From: Cytidiella melzeri
Taxonomy: Eukaryota; Basidiomycota; Agaricomycetes; Polyporales; Irpicaceae
Assembly (NCBI GenBank): GCA_022592445.1
Contig: JABYQR010000267.1
Span: 1-64,000, forward strand
Length of the DNA: 64,000 bases
Direction of reading: 5' to 3'
The notes under the pieces were generated by a model. It was not told the DNA's origin and searched no databases. It was given only the letters and a program-made list of their open reading frames with translations. Positions 22,222 to 33,791 of the stretch are shown one piece after another (the stretch's first letter is position 1; every line of letters begins with the position of its first letter). The position numbers and the translations under genes are program-made.

Positions 22222-22921
22222 TGTTGTGGATGGCCCAACTAGCCCTTTTTGTTTGCCTTTTACCACCTTTGCAACCCCTTTGCAAACCCTTTGCAAACTC
22301 CTTGTACGCTACTAAGTGCCCATATCACATGGCTTAGATGCTCTACATGGTCACATTACTTTGTGCTATGTCACACTGGCATGTGACTCAGCTTATGTAA
22401 TACCACTTGTTACAACCACATGGCTCAGCCCATAGCTAGGGTTTGACATCATAGATACTGTTCACAAGGACTCCTATTGTTCTTTTGCTATTGTTCTCTT
22501 GATGGTAGAGTGTTTTCACGGGTGTGGGAATGGAATACAACAACTGGTAACCTTTTAGATAGATTCTCTCATGAGTAGAAGTCTTGGCAGAGTCCAGACA
22601 ATAACTATTGTTCTCCTTTAGGTAGTTCTATTGTTCTTTGTTCACACGGCTTCTTGCAAAGCCTGCCCTTAACATGGTCTGTGTGCAGGTCCCTGAAGTC
22701 TGTATAAGATGCTGCATGTACGCTCCTAGCCCCTCATCTCAACCTCTTGGTCTTTACTGGGCTAGATAAGCAAACCCCTCCTGTACTACATAGCTGGTAG
22801 TCACAATCTGACTTGGTCTTTACTAGACATCTGCATGAGATTTATAGTTGTTGAAAGTATTGTGCTACACGCCTGCCACCACCTTGTTGTTGTCGACCAC
22901 ATTGTGTCCCTAGTTGCTACA
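22222..22921 (+). repeat. LTR-like repeat, family B
   Basis: A block of about 700 bp from TGTTGTGGATGGCCC to TTGCTACA, repeated at 45569-46274 and, inverted and truncated, at 30931-31426 and 53473-53982. TG...CA ends and internal TATA-like sequence suggest an LTR. No target duplication was found and the right boundary is uncertain. Confidence 0.55.
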
Positions 22922-23052
22922 TCGAGCCCCGTCTCCATGACGGGAGGACAGTGTGGTGCATCACACAGATTTCAACCCTTTGCAAACCTCTTACAATGTC
23001 TGTTTAATACCAATGCATGTCACACTGAGAGTGTGTAGCAATGTTCATGTGT
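22922..23052. other. Repeat spacer with short hairpin
   Basis: Directly after the family-B block lies CCCGTCTCCATGACGGG (6-bp stem, 5-base loop), then GGGAGGACAG, which is purine-rich. The unit-2 copy (48058 onward) has changes in both arms. No gene is seen. Confidence 0.4.
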
Positions 23053-23437
23053 TACAATTCCTGGAGAATGAAGAAGGAGTGTTCCAGTGTGCTCCAGCAC
23101 ATTGATGCCTTTTCAGATGTGACCTTTTTGTCCCCCAAAGTGTGAGAATTGATGGCAGAATACAGACAGTAACAGTCTCAATATCAAATCAATAAATACA
23201 GCTGATGGCATCACATTGGCCTTTTTATCAGCCCTTTATAACTTTGTATCAGATCACTTTTGCAATAAAACTGCAGTGTTTGATTTTTACAGACTGCATA
23301 TGGGTACAAATCTGTCCATAATATACACCATTACTAGAAATTAGATACATGCTTTCATTTAAGATGTAAAACATTTGAATCACATTTTGGACTTCAGGGA
23401 TTGTATCTTGCCACTTGCTGGCCCTACTCTCGCAAGT
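23053..23437 (+). mobile_element. Helentron-like element, short form
   Basis: About 385 bp. The left terminus is TACAATTCCTGGAG; the internal inverted repeat CTTCAGGGATTGTA lies near 23393-23406 and is followed by the hairpin-type tail (TTGCCACTTGCTGGCCC) and a degenerate terminus. The first 250 bp match the 5' part of the copy at 5109. It has the same end structure with most of the interior deleted. The unit-2 counterpart is 48188-48562. Confidence 0.5.
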
Positions 23438-23608
23438 AACTTGGCTTGCTTCCAAACAGCTCCTTTTCCTGGTAGCCTGTCAGGCAGCGTGTTAACCCAG
23501 AATATGATAGCCTAGGCTAAAATTAGCACAGAGTTCAAGTTCTCTCGGAATGCCCCACTCAATTTCTGCCAAAGGTGTGTTCCACCAGAGTGGCATACCA
23601 TGTATATT
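23438..23608. other. Repeat spacer flanking the Helentron-like insertion
   Basis: 171 bp present in both units (48563-48735). It ends TACCATGTATATT, where unit 1 is interrupted by the Helentron-like element and unit 2 is not, so unit 2 gives the empty site. Confidence 0.6.
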
Positions 23609-25748
23609 ACTAGCGTTAGCAAGGCCGGCAAGCGGCAAGTACAATTCCTGAAGATTGAATGAAATACTACTTTTTGAGCCAGATTTGTGAGTAAACTTGG
23701 TGCTGGTAGTAGCCTGAACAAGTAATAATGTTAGGAATGGCTTCTTCAATGAGTAATGTATAGTAAGTTGGTGATTTGTTTCCACTGGAGCACACAATTA
23801 TTCATGAAAGAAGAGGGACCATGCTGTATTGTTTGAAGTGCAACAATGGGTGTAAACACGGAATTAAAACATGTACAAGTTGGTGGAGTAAAGTGTGGAG
23901 ATAAAGATTGTTTGACGTGCGTATTCTTCTTGATGGTGTTGAACTATGTTAGATTTTCTAGATACAATCTGGTAAACTGCAGGAGCAGGGTTGCAAGTGA
24001 TTATGTTATTGATAGCAAATTGAATAAATCATATAGCATGAAATAGTTAATTGCACCTGTGACTTTGTTACCAAAAAGAATCTGAGTAAACAACTCTGTT
24101 CCTGGTAAGGACCTTGCCAAGCCATCTGGTCATGAATACCAACTGTATTACATGCATTTTCTATTGGTGACACCGTTGATAGGCAACTTGATATGGGATA
24201 AAGTGAGTGTACTACAAATGATAAGTCTGGTTGCGGGAAAATAAGCCATAAATTGATGATGGGAGTTACCAATGGTAGCAAGGGGCTTCATATATCTTAT
24301 CATATATCTAGTGCAGTGTTCACTGCTGATGACAGAAAATTGCTTGTGTAAGAAATAAAGGGCTTGAGGATGTCTCATTAGATCAACTCCCACAGCAAGT
24401 TACATGTGTCCTGTGGATGTATGAACTGCCTCATCTCCATTGAAACTGCCACAGGCTGTGTTTTGGTTGTAACTCTTGCTTATAGAGCCACTAGTGGTTG
24501 TGAAACCGTGTGAAAGAATCAAAGGCAGTGCTCTATGGTGATGCAACCACATCCTGTTGATGTCTGAACTGCCTCAGCCCCACTAGAACTGCCTGATGTA
24601 TGAACTGCCTCATCTTCATTGGAAACTGCCACAGGCTGTGTGCTGATTGTAACTCTTGCTTATGTAGCAACTGGTGGTTGTGAAACTTTGTGCAACAATC
24701 AAATGCAGTGCTTGCTGCTGATGCAACTATGTCCTGTTGATGTCTGAACTGCCTCAGCCCCACTAGAACTGCCACAGGCTGTGCTCTGATTGTAACTCCT
24801 CCTTAGAAGGCAACTAATGGTTGTGAAATTTTGTGGACCAATTGAATGCAGTGCTGGCTGCTGATGAAACCATGTCCAGCTAATGTCTGCATTGCCTCAC
24901 CCCCATCAGAGCTGCCACAGGCTATGTTCTGATTTTACCTCCTCCTTAGAGAGCAACTAATGCTTGTGAAACTTTGTGCAACAATCCAATGCAGTGCTTG
25001 CTGCTGATGCAACCATGTACTGTTGATGTCTGAACTGCCTCACCCCCATTGGAACTGCCACAGGCTGTGTTCTGATTGTAATTCCTGCTTAGAGAGCAAG
25101 AGCAACTCACAGTTGTGAAACTTTGTGAAACAATCAGATACAGTACTCACTACTAATGCAGCCACAAATTTACATTGTCCAAGAATGTAGGGATTGACAC
25201 TTTGTAGTTAGCTTCCAAAGTACTGGTAACTCTTGCTCAGAGCCAATACTATGTGTGGCATGTCTTCTGATTGTATTCCTTGTTCAGAGAGCAAGCAATG
25301 TCTGTAGATTGCTGCACATGCACCTGACCAGGATTTGACATCATTTGCCAGCAGGTGTGGAGTTTGAATCTGAGTCTGGATGACTTTTTTCAGTAGACTG
25401 GCCATAACTTGCTCAATTCCACTTCAATTGACAGGATGTTTGTACCAGGATGTTGTCACAAGATAGGGCTATCCAATGGTGTATTATATGTACAGATTTG
25501 TACCCATTTTCAGTAAAAGTCAAAAGGTGCATTTTGATTGCAAAAGTGATCTGATACAAAGTTATAAAGGGCTGATAAGAAGGCCAGTGTGATGCCATCA
25601 GCTGTATTCATTGTTTTGTAATTGACACTGATACTGTCAGTATTCTGCCATCAAATTCCCACACTTTGGACAAAAAGGTCACATCTGAAAAGACATCAAT
25701 GTGCTGGAGCACACTGGAACAATTCTTCTTCATTCTTCAGGAATTGTA
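23609..25748 (-). mobile_element. Helentron-like element, unit-1-specific insertion with minisatellite
   Basis: 2,140 bp in minus orientation. The 3' terminus CTAGT is at 23609-23613 (read on the minus strand), followed inward by the hairpin and the inverted repeat TACAATTCCTGAAG. The 5' terminus lies at 25748. Unit 2 lacks it: the empty site reads GTATATT|ATGAAA at 48728-48741. There is no target duplication and the site is AT. The interior (about 24430-25140) is a tandem repeat of about 145-bp units, each with GAACTGCCTCA, GCCACAGGCTGTG, GTTGTGAAACTTTGTG and CAGTGCTTGCTGCTGATGC. Confidence 0.65.
24430..25140. repeat. Minisatellite inside the Helentron-like element
   Basis: About five imperfect copies of a unit of roughly 145 bp. 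Related copies lie at 5760-6120, 29140-30120 and 52000-52680, all inside elements of the same family. Internal tandem repeats are a known trait of Helentron-associated non-autonomous elements. Confidence 0.7.
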
Positions 25749-25765
25749 ATGAAACCTGTATGAGT

Positions 25766-26235
25766 ACTAGCAGTGCAAACAGGGGCAGTGCAAATGATTA
25801 AAGTAGCTACCCAACACTAAACACTGCGTATGGGCACATGAGCAGTGCAAAATGTAGGAAACAGGCTGTACAAATGGAGAAAACAAAGATCAATTAAACA
25901 TAGCTGCACACTATAAAACATTGATGAAAGCATGAGCAGTGCAAAACAGAGGCAGTACAAATGCTTGAGTTAGCTATGCGGCATGAAAACTTGCATATGG
26001 ATGCATGAGCAACCATAGGGAACAGTCTCTATAAGTGGAGATACAAAGATCAAACAAGCATAGCTGGAACCTTATCAAATCTGTCTGAGTACATAAGCAG
26101 TGCAAAACAAAAACCATACAATTGGTTGAGGTAGCTATGCAGCATTAAAACTGTGTATGGGTGCATGAGCAGTGCAAAATGTACAAAAGAGGCTGTACAA
26201 GTGGAGGAAACAAAGATGAAACACACATAGCCTCA
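25766..26235. repeat. Minisatellite with period about 160 bp, three copies
   Basis: Repeated blocks contain ATGAGCAGTGCAAAA, GGCTGTACAA and GGAGAAAACAAAGAT. Unit 1 has three copies and unit 2 (48750-49060) has two, so copy number changed after the duplication. Confidence 0.65.
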
Positions 26236-26439
26236 AGATAAATGTAAACAGTTGCCTGCAGGTGTTGGTGTTCCAAACTTTCTACATGCATATTATTTCA
26301 GAACACCATTGAATACAGGTATAGTACTGTATTGTATTTAATGGTACTTGTGCTCTAAAATGTTCTGCACAAGAGAGTAATGAATGGGAATTCAATGATA
26401 TTCTGAGATGATATTGCATTGTCATGGTATTTGTGAATC

Positions 26440-27486
26440 AGAACACAGCCTGTGGCAGTTTCAATGGGAATGAGGCAGTTCAGACATCAACAGGACACAT
26501 GTAACATGTTTTGGGAGTTGATCTAATGAGACACCCTCAAGCCATTATCCTTGAAGCAAGTAGTTTTCTGGCATCAGCAGTGAACACTGCACAAGATTGA
26601 TGATACCATTGGTGACTACCTTCATCAATGTATGGCTCTTTTTCCCACAACCAAACTTATTGACTGTAGTAAAGTCACTCTATGCCAAATCAAGTTACTT
26701 ATCAAAGTTTTCTGTTGTTATTTTAGGTTTGCCACCTCAATTTTATTTGTATCCGCTTGTTCCCGCCGCCCACCTTTTGTCATTCCGCACGGATTACTTG
26801 TTTAGACATTCTCTTTTTGTCTTATCCATTCTACTAAAATCACATAAAAACCTTGCATTTTTGTATCTACTCAATAACATTGTGTTCATCTTCTCGAGAC
26901 CCCCTCCCGTGTGCGCATCAAAACCCTGAAAAAACAACAGTGTCACCAGTAGACAATGCCCTTACTACAGTTGATACTCATGACCAAATTGGTTGGCAAG
27001 GCTTTTGCCAGGAACAAAGTTGTTTACTGAGGTTCTTTTTGATAACAAAGTCACTGGTCCAAGTAGCTATTTCATGCTATATGACTTATTCAATTTGCTA
27101 TCAGTAATATAATTACTTGTAACCCTGCTCCTGCAGTTGACCCCAAATGTATCTAGATTATTCACTTTCACAAAGAAGACACACATCAAGCAAACTTTAC
27201 CGCTACACTCTACTGCACAAACTTGTTTGAATTCTGTACTCACACCCGGCATTGCACATGAAACAATACAACACAGTCCTTCTTCTTTCCTAAATTACTG
27301 CATGCTCCAGTGAAGACAAACCACAAACTCATCGTACATTATTCATTGATGAAGCTATTCACAACAAAATGGCTTAGTCAAGCTGCTACCAGCAGCAAGT
27401 TTATTTACAAATCTGGCTCAAAAAGTAACATCTCATTCAATCTTCAGGTACTGTACTTGCCACTTGCCAGCCTTGCTAATGCTAGT
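26440..27486 (+). mobile_element. Helentron-like element, 5'-truncated copy
   Basis: It shares the right 1 kb of the family (ACTACCTTCATCAATG, CATGCTATATGA) and ends with the inverted repeat, the tail TTGCCACTTGCCAGCC and CTAGT at 27482-27486. The left boundary is not clear. A 229-bp MITE is nested at 26712-26940. The unit-2 copy is 49250-50313. Confidence 0.5.
26712..26940. mobile_element. MITE with CTGTTGTT terminal inverted repeats
   Basis: 229 bp, ends CTGTTGTTATTTT and AAAAAACAACAG. It is absent from the same position of the sister elements at 6350 and 52925. In unit 2 (49539-49767) it is flanked by TGT on both sides, a 3-bp target duplication; in unit 1 the left copy has mutated to TTT. 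No coding capacity. Confidence 0.65.
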
Positions 27487-27820
27487 ACCATGCTGTTGAC
27501 ACAAAGACATGATTGCACATTGGTAGATGCTTGTGGAAGTCCATTAAACTATTTAATCTCTATTCCTCAGGAAATGTAGCTTGGCAGAACATAGAGCAGC
27601 AGCTACTTAAGGGGATACATGCAAAATACACCAATGATTTGTGGTCTACTTATTGTGATGATATTCAGGTTTGGATTGTCTGCATTCACAGGTGAGGAAT
27701 ATTTGAAGAATATGTGACATTTTACATACCTGGGTCTGAACATCCTTTGCCACATGAGCACCAAAGGACATTTTGTAGCCATTGTCGCGAAGGAATTTGA
27801 TGTAGTGATACATGCCCTTG

Positions 27821-28156
27821 TTACTTCTTTGCACGCTTTTTACCTTGGACCTTTGGAAGAACATGGTCCCATGCTTTTTGAATATCTGCCTCCGGAAGCA
27901 TTGAGCGGATTGATGCATATATGGTGTGAGCTGTTTCAAACGAAATGTTAGTATCAAGGTTATCAAGGTTGTCCATGGGGGCTTTGGGATTCATCCGCAA
28001 TGTATGTCCTGTCAACTCTAATTCTCTCCTCTGTGTGATCAAGCTGTTGAAGCTGGAGGAGGTTGGATAGCCATTAGGAGTGGCAGACACAATCATTGCA
28101 TAAGATGCACTGAGGACAATGGTTGCAAACCAAATGAGAGAGTTTGATATTCTCAT
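27821..28156 (-). pseudogene. Small secreted protein, frameshifted copy (unit 1)
   Basis: It begins MRISNSLIWFATIVLSASYA with a predicted signal peptide ending near IVSA, then TPNGYPTSSSF. Relative to the unit-2 copy it lacks 4 bases near 27837 (GGTAAAAAGC against GGTAATAAAAAAAGC). That shifts the frame and ends the protein after KKRAKK at 111 residues, losing the GMYHYIKFLRDNGYKM segment that is still recognisable downstream (to about 27690). The rest of the coding region differs from unit 2 by six amino-acid changes. It may encode a shortened secreted peptide or be dead. Confidence 0.7.
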
Positions 28157-28700
28157 GACAGTGGAAGCCGACAGAAGATTTTGCTTAGACGGCTAGTGGC
28201 TATAAGCACAAGTTCAATACAGCAGCCCAAGGCAAGGGAGACACAAACAAACAAAGTCCTTACTAACCAGTAATGACAAGTTGAGAGGAATTAGTTGCTT
28301 AGGGAGGGGTGGATGCACTGTTTTAAACCCACTGTGGACTGTAAGGACCTAGTACACAGGGAGACAAGTTATTTCAGGTGCAATAAAGAGAGCACAATAG
28401 TGAATATAGGATGTATATAGTACACACAGAGACTAGTTAACTAGGTAGCAAGGCATATGAGTATACAACAGAGTGCAAGAGTAATGGGGGGAATACTCAC
28501 TCCAGGTGCAATAAAGAGAGCCCAATGGAGGAGTAACGAACCAGGGCAAAGGGGTTATATACTACAAAAAAATTGCAACCAGGCAATGTTTGTGTGATGA
28601 AACAAAGGATGTAATCATGATACAGGAGGGTCATGAGACAGGAGACAAATGAATGTCCAATAGGGGAAGAGTCCATGAGTAGTGCCACATAACTCCATTA
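28157..28700 (-). promoter_or_regulatory. Upstream region of the minus-strand secreted gene, shared with a transposase-like ORF
   Basis: Read on the minus strand, this region resembles 60090-60500, which lies upstream of the FAR1/MULE-like ORF at 60524. Shared blocks include CACCTGGAGTGAGTATTCCC (a probable 5'-UTR intron donor), TTGTAGTATATAACCC-type TATA sequence and GTGCTCTCTTTATTGCACC. It suggests a common mobile origin of the promoter. The unit-2 copy is 50989-51530. Confidence 0.5.
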
Positions 28701-30930
28701 AATGGTGCTGAAGTAAGTTGAGGTACAAGAATAGTGGCAACAGGCTTTATATATTTTTTGTTGCATGTCCAATCATTGCATAAATGCACTTTTAAAGTTT
28801 TTACAGACAGCATATGTACACAAATCTGTACATATTGAACACCATTGGATAGCCATATCTTGTGGAAACATTCTGGTACAAAAATCCTGTCGATTGAAGT
28901 GAAATTGAGCAAGTACTGGGGAAAGTCACTCAGACTTAGACTCAAACTCCACTCTTGCTGGCGCGTCATGTCAAATTCTGGTCAGGTACATATACAGCAA
29001 TCTACAGACATTGCTTGCTCTCTGAGCAAGGAATATAATCAGAACACATGTCACAAATATTATTGGCTCTGAGCAAGAATTACCAATACTTTGGGAGCTA
29101 ACAAAATATTCTCAACCCCTACATTCTTGGACAATTGAATTTGTGGTTGCATCAGCAGGGAGCACTGCATTTGATTGTTCCACAAAGTTTCACCACCATT
29201 GGTGGCTCTCTAAACAGTAGTTACAATTAGAACACAATCTGTGGCAGTGCCAATAGGGTGATGCAGCTCAGACATCAACAGGACATGGTTGCATCAGCAG
29301 CAACCACTGCGTCGGATTGTTGTGCAAAGTTTCACAGCCATGAGTTGCTCTCTAAGGAGGAATTAAAATCAGAACATAGCCTGTGGCAGTTCTAATGGGG
29401 CTGAAGCAGTCAAGACATAAACAGGATGTGGTTGCATCAGCATAAAGCACTGCCTTTGATTATTCCATACAGTTTCACAATCACCAGTTGCTCTATAAGC
29501 AGGAGGTACAATCTGAACACAGTTTGTGGCAGCTCTGATGGGGGTGAGGTAGCACAGATATCAGGTGGAAGTGGTTTCATCACCAGCCAGCACTGCATTC
29601 AGGTGGAAGTGGTTTCATCACCAGCCAGCACTGCATTCAATTGGTCCACAAAGTTTCACAACCACTGAGTTCCAAGCAGGAGTGACAGCTGTGGCAATTT
29701 GTATGTGGATGAGGCAGTTCAGACATCAACAGTGCATGGTTGCATTGGCAGCAAGCACTGCATTCAATTGGTTCACAAGGTTTCACAACCACTACTCTCT
29801 ATGCAGAAGTTACAATCAAAACACAATCTGTGGCAGTTCCAATAGGGGTGATGCAGCTCTAACATCAACAGAACATGGTTGCATCAGCCACAACCACCGT
29901 GTCGCATTGTTGCACAAAGTTTCACAACCATGAGTTGCTCTCTAAGGAGGAATCAAAATCAGAACATAGCCTGTGGCAGTTTTAATGGGGCTGAAGCAGT
30001 TCAGACATCAACAGGATGTGGTTTCATCAGCATAAAGCACTGCCTTTCATTATTCCATACAGTTTCACAATTACCAGTTGCTCTATAAGCAGGAGTTACA
30101 ATCAGAACACAGCCTGTGGCATCTCCAATGGGGGTGAGGCAGTGCAGACATCAACAGGACACATGTAACATGTTCTAGCAATTGATCTAATGAGACACCC
30201 TTAAGCCCTTCATTCTTGAAGCAAGTAATGTTCTAGAATCAGCAGTCAGCACTGCACAAGATTAATGACAAGATAGATGAAGCCCCTTCCCACCATTGGT
30301 GACTACCTTCATCAATGTATGGCTCCTTTTCCTGAAATCAAACTTATCAATTAGTACAGTTACTGTATCCCGGATCAAGTTGCCTATCAAAGGTGTCACC
30401 AATAGCAAATGCCCATAATACAGTCAATATTCATGACCGGATAGCTTGGCAAGATCCTTACCAGGAACACAGTTGTTTACTTGGGTTGTTTTTGGTAACA
30501 AAGTCACAGGTGGAATTGACTACTTCACGCTATTAGATTTATCCAATTTGCTATCAATAACATAATCACCTGTAACCCTGCTCTGGCAGTTTACCAAGTT
30601 TTATCTCAATTATCTAATATAGTTACATGTCAAACAATCTTTAACTCCATGCTCTACTCCACAAACTTGTTTTATTTCTGTGCTCACAACCATTGTTGCA
30701 CTTCAAACAATACAGCACAGTCCCTCTTCTTTCATGAACAATTGTGTGCTCCAGTGAAGACAAACCACCAACTTACTAAACATCACTCATTGAAGAAGCT
30801 ATTCACAACAAAATTACTTGTTCAGGCTGCTACCAGCACCAAGTTTACTCACAAATCTGGCTCAAAAAGTAATATTTCATTCAATCTTCAGTAATTGTAC
30901 TTGCTGCTTGCCAGCCTTGCTAACACTAGT
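28700..30930 (+). mobile_element. Helentron-like element, long copy (unit 1)
   Basis: It shares the family's interior (GTACAAATCTGTAC-type start region, about 145-bp minisatellite at 29140-30120, ACTACCTTCATCAATG) and the right end (TTCAGTAATTGTACTTGC, then CTAGT at 30926-30930). The left end has diverged. The right flank is family-B LTR sequence, so it inserted into that repeat at TCTAT|ATAAG, again an AT site. The unit-2 copy ends at 53472. Confidence 0.6.
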
Positions 30931-31426
30931 ATAGACTTCAGGGACCTGCGCACAGACCAGGTTAAGGGCAGGCTTTGCAAGAAGCCGTGTGAACGAAGAA
31001 CAAAAGAACTACCTAAAGGAGAACAATAGCTATTGTCTAGACTTTGCCAAGAACTCTACTCGTGAGAGAATCTATCTAAAAGGAGACCAACTATTGTATT
31101 CCATTCCCACACCTGTGAGAACATTCTTCCATAAAGAGAACAATAGGGAAAGAACAAAAGCAGTTCATGTGAATGGTATCTGTGACATCAAACCCTAGCT
31201 ATGGGCTGAGCCATGTGGTCTTACTTAAGCTGAGTCACATGCCAGTGTGACGTAGTAGCAAGTAACGTGACGATGTAGAGCGTCTAAGCCACGTGATACG
31301 GGGGCTTAATAGACGTGCCAGGGGTTTGTGCAAAGAGAATTGCAACTGGGTTGTAGCCCGGAGTTTTACAGATAGAAACAAGAGGTAAAATGCAAAAAAT
31401 AAGGGCTAGTCGGGCCATCCACGACA
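30931..31426 (-). repeat. Family-B LTR-like repeat, inverted and truncated
   Basis: Reverse complement of the first part of the repeat at 22222-22921, cut on the left by the Helentron-like element and ending at the TG terminus (CCATCCACGACA). The unit-2 copy is 53473-53982. Confidence 0.65.
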
Positions 31427-31622
31427 CATTCTCTATTCAGTAGTATTAGCATGCAGGACTGTGCGTTACCAATCCTTACTCATATGACATTGCTGTAGCA
31501 TTAATAATCTAGTTACAGACATGTATATATACCGCTCCTAGAGAGCAGAGAAATAACAAGACACTTACTCCCAGAGTTAGTTGACCTTTCAAGTCATCCC
31601 CTACACTTGTAACTTTCAGACA
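31427..31622 (+). repeat. Family-A LTR fragment
   Basis: The last 196 bp of the LTR in the same sense as 61854-62376 (CATTCTCTATTCAG to TTTCAGACA), including the TATATATA box. It abuts the family-B terminus directly. The unit-2 copy is 53983-54178. Confidence 0.75.
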
Positions 31623-32877
31623 AGCTGACTCGATGTTCCCCTTCTGTACCTGAGAATTTGATGAGTTAAAACAATGGTGCGGGTTTCAAAGACAGACGGC
31701 AACAAACTAACAACAAATATGTTGAAAGGCAGGGTTGTGTGCGCTGCTAAGACCTAACAACGCTGTCAGACCTCTGAGTACCTAAGGTGCAAAGGAAGAG
31801 GACACAATGATAATATAACTGTACCTAAGACACGAGCGTCAAGCGAGTGAGCTAAGTACAGGGTCAGCATATGTACATACTGCAAATGCAAGAGAGACAA
31901 GCTTACCCCAAGGTGCAAAGGAAGAGAGCACAATGGGGAAAAAGAGAGGAATGAGTGAACTCTTATAGTACAACGAGAGACAGCTCAATAAGAAAATGAT
32001 AATCAAGAAGGTGTTGCAGAGCAACTGCTGCTAGACTGATAAACCCTCAACAAGGGTGGAGTAGAGGTGGGTGGAAGTGGAAAGAGATCTTCAACAATGA
32101 CAACGAGGTCAAAGTTGATGATAAGCAGGCAAGCAGGCACAGAGGCCGGATACTGGCAGTGCAAATGACGAAGTTAATATCAGACTTATACTAGGTTACA
32201 TTGAGTAACTCACCTGGCAGTGCACATGATGAAGAGGTGAAGATGCAGAACCAGGGAGGGTAAGCGGTACTATATATACTGTGTTTGGATGGTCTGTGCG
32301 CAAGTTCCCACACTAGGGACTGGAGTAACTGTTGGGCTGGAGTAACAATAGGACAATAAAGGACCAGGGTAACAATCAGGGACCAGGGTATGTAGAACAA
32401 TAAAACTAGAACAATAGAACAGGAATAATAGAACAATAGAAACTGGGGGAATCCCTGGGGAATCCCTAGCAATAGACAGAAAACAACAGACAGAAGACAA
32501 TAGGACAATAAGAACTGGGGAAATTCCTGACAATAGAAGGGGAACAATAGAACAATAGCCTAGGTTGATCTGGAACCGCTCCAGATTGAGTCTAGGGTAT
32601 GGGTCTGGACTATTGATAAATAAGGCAGGATGTCACATGACCCGGGTTAGGGTTAGGTCTGGTAACACTCCTAGCCAGAAAATAAGCGCTCTAGATAGGC
32701 ACCTAATGCTATAAAATTGTGACAATGTTGGAAAAATCCGGTCTCTGTTGGACTATCCATGTCAGGAGGCTGTGTCCGCGGGAATGAGGCTACACTAACA
32801 TGTGATTCATATAGAAAGAGAACAATGAAAAGAACAAGGTAACCTTGTCCGTGAGCGAGAGCTGGACATATCAATAC
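31623..32877 (-). repeat. Copia-like LTR region (family D) and simple repeats
   Basis: Ends on the right at TATTGATATGTCC (minus strand) next to a polypurine tract (GCTGAGGGGGAG), so the right part is probably a copia-type 3' LTR whose first bases mutated from TG to TA. It contains a run rich in GAACAATAGA-type units (32395-32560) and a TATATATA box near 32270. The left part includes the repeat also found at 1670-1870. No gene is supported. Confidence 0.5.
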
Positions 32878-32951
32878 TCCCCCTCAGCGAGCTGAAACGG
32901 TGCAAGTCCGAGTGCTTTTGTATGGCGTACATGGACTTCAGCAGGCAGAGG

Positions 32952-33442
32952 TGTTTGAAAGTTACGAGTGTAGGGGATGACCTGGAAGGTCAACTAACTC
33001 TGGAGTAAGTGTCTTATTATTTCTCTGCTCTTCTAGGAGCGGTATATATACATGTCTGTAACTAGATTACTAATGCTACAGTAATGTCATATGAGTAAGG
33101 ATTGGTAATGCACAGTCCTGCTTGCTAATACTACTGAATAGAGAATGTAAGCGATGACTGAGCATCCTACATAACTGAATGGTGCTGACTGAGCCTTTAG
33201 TAAGCTCAATACATTTGGTATATGAAATATGAGTCATGCAGAAGCCTCATGGTACTTCTGCTATTCAGTCATGGAAACTACTGGAACACGATGCAATAAG
33301 GTGCAAGTATTGCATCGTGTGTGGCCATAATGATGATGGAATCACATGATATGTACTATCTGATCTTATCTATCTACATATCTAATCTACATTGTCTATA
33401 GATCTGATCTCCGATAATCAGCGATACAATCTCGCTTTGACA
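32952..33442 (-). repeat. LTR, family A (short form), unit 1
   Basis: 491 bp, TG...CA. No PBS or PPT adjoins it and the flanking 5-mers (AGAGG, CAGCT) differ, so it is an old solo LTR or a recombination product. The unit-2 copy is 55551-56042 (about 2% different by hand). Confidence 0.85.
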
Positions 33443-33791
33443 CAGCTCTTGCATTTGCATAGCCATCTTCTGGTCCAACCGAGAGGAACGACGCGTTCCG
33501 GGACCGTACCGCTGCATGCTGGCTTGGATGACGAGAAGGTGAGGGTGCGTGAGCATGTGAATCACGGCTCGTAACGTAGAGACAAGGAGACGTGGGACCA
33601 TATGTTGCTGTAGGGAAGGACTGCGCTCTGTCGACTCCGGAACATACATCAGTGACGATCACCCATGTAATACAACTGCAAGTGTCTGTACACAATGAAT
33701 AGATGACAATAGTACAGCTGCCATCCCTAATATACATCGTCAAGAAGGTTTGCTACTCCAACAAACCTTGCTTTTGTTTATTCTAGAGCAA
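33443..33791. other. 3' flank of the large array gene
   Basis: 349 bp between the solo LTR and the stop codon of the large minus-strand gene. No gene is supported; it should include that gene's 3' UTR. Confidence 0.5.

Noticed and set aside
22922..22960. Self-priming hairpin (CCCGTC/GACGGG) as a retroelement primer
   Set aside because: It is attractively placed after the family-B block, but the unit-2 copy does not preserve the stem and no element interior was identified.
24430..25140. CRISPR-like repeat array
   Set aside because: The repeats are long (about 145 bp), degenerate and head to tail with no unique spacers, in a eukaryotic genome. It is a minisatellite.
32640..32660. Telomere-like GGGTTAGGGTTAGG motif (also near 55245)
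   Set aside because: Only two repeats, lying inside a copia-type LTR and copied with the array unit. No evidence of an interstitial telomere.
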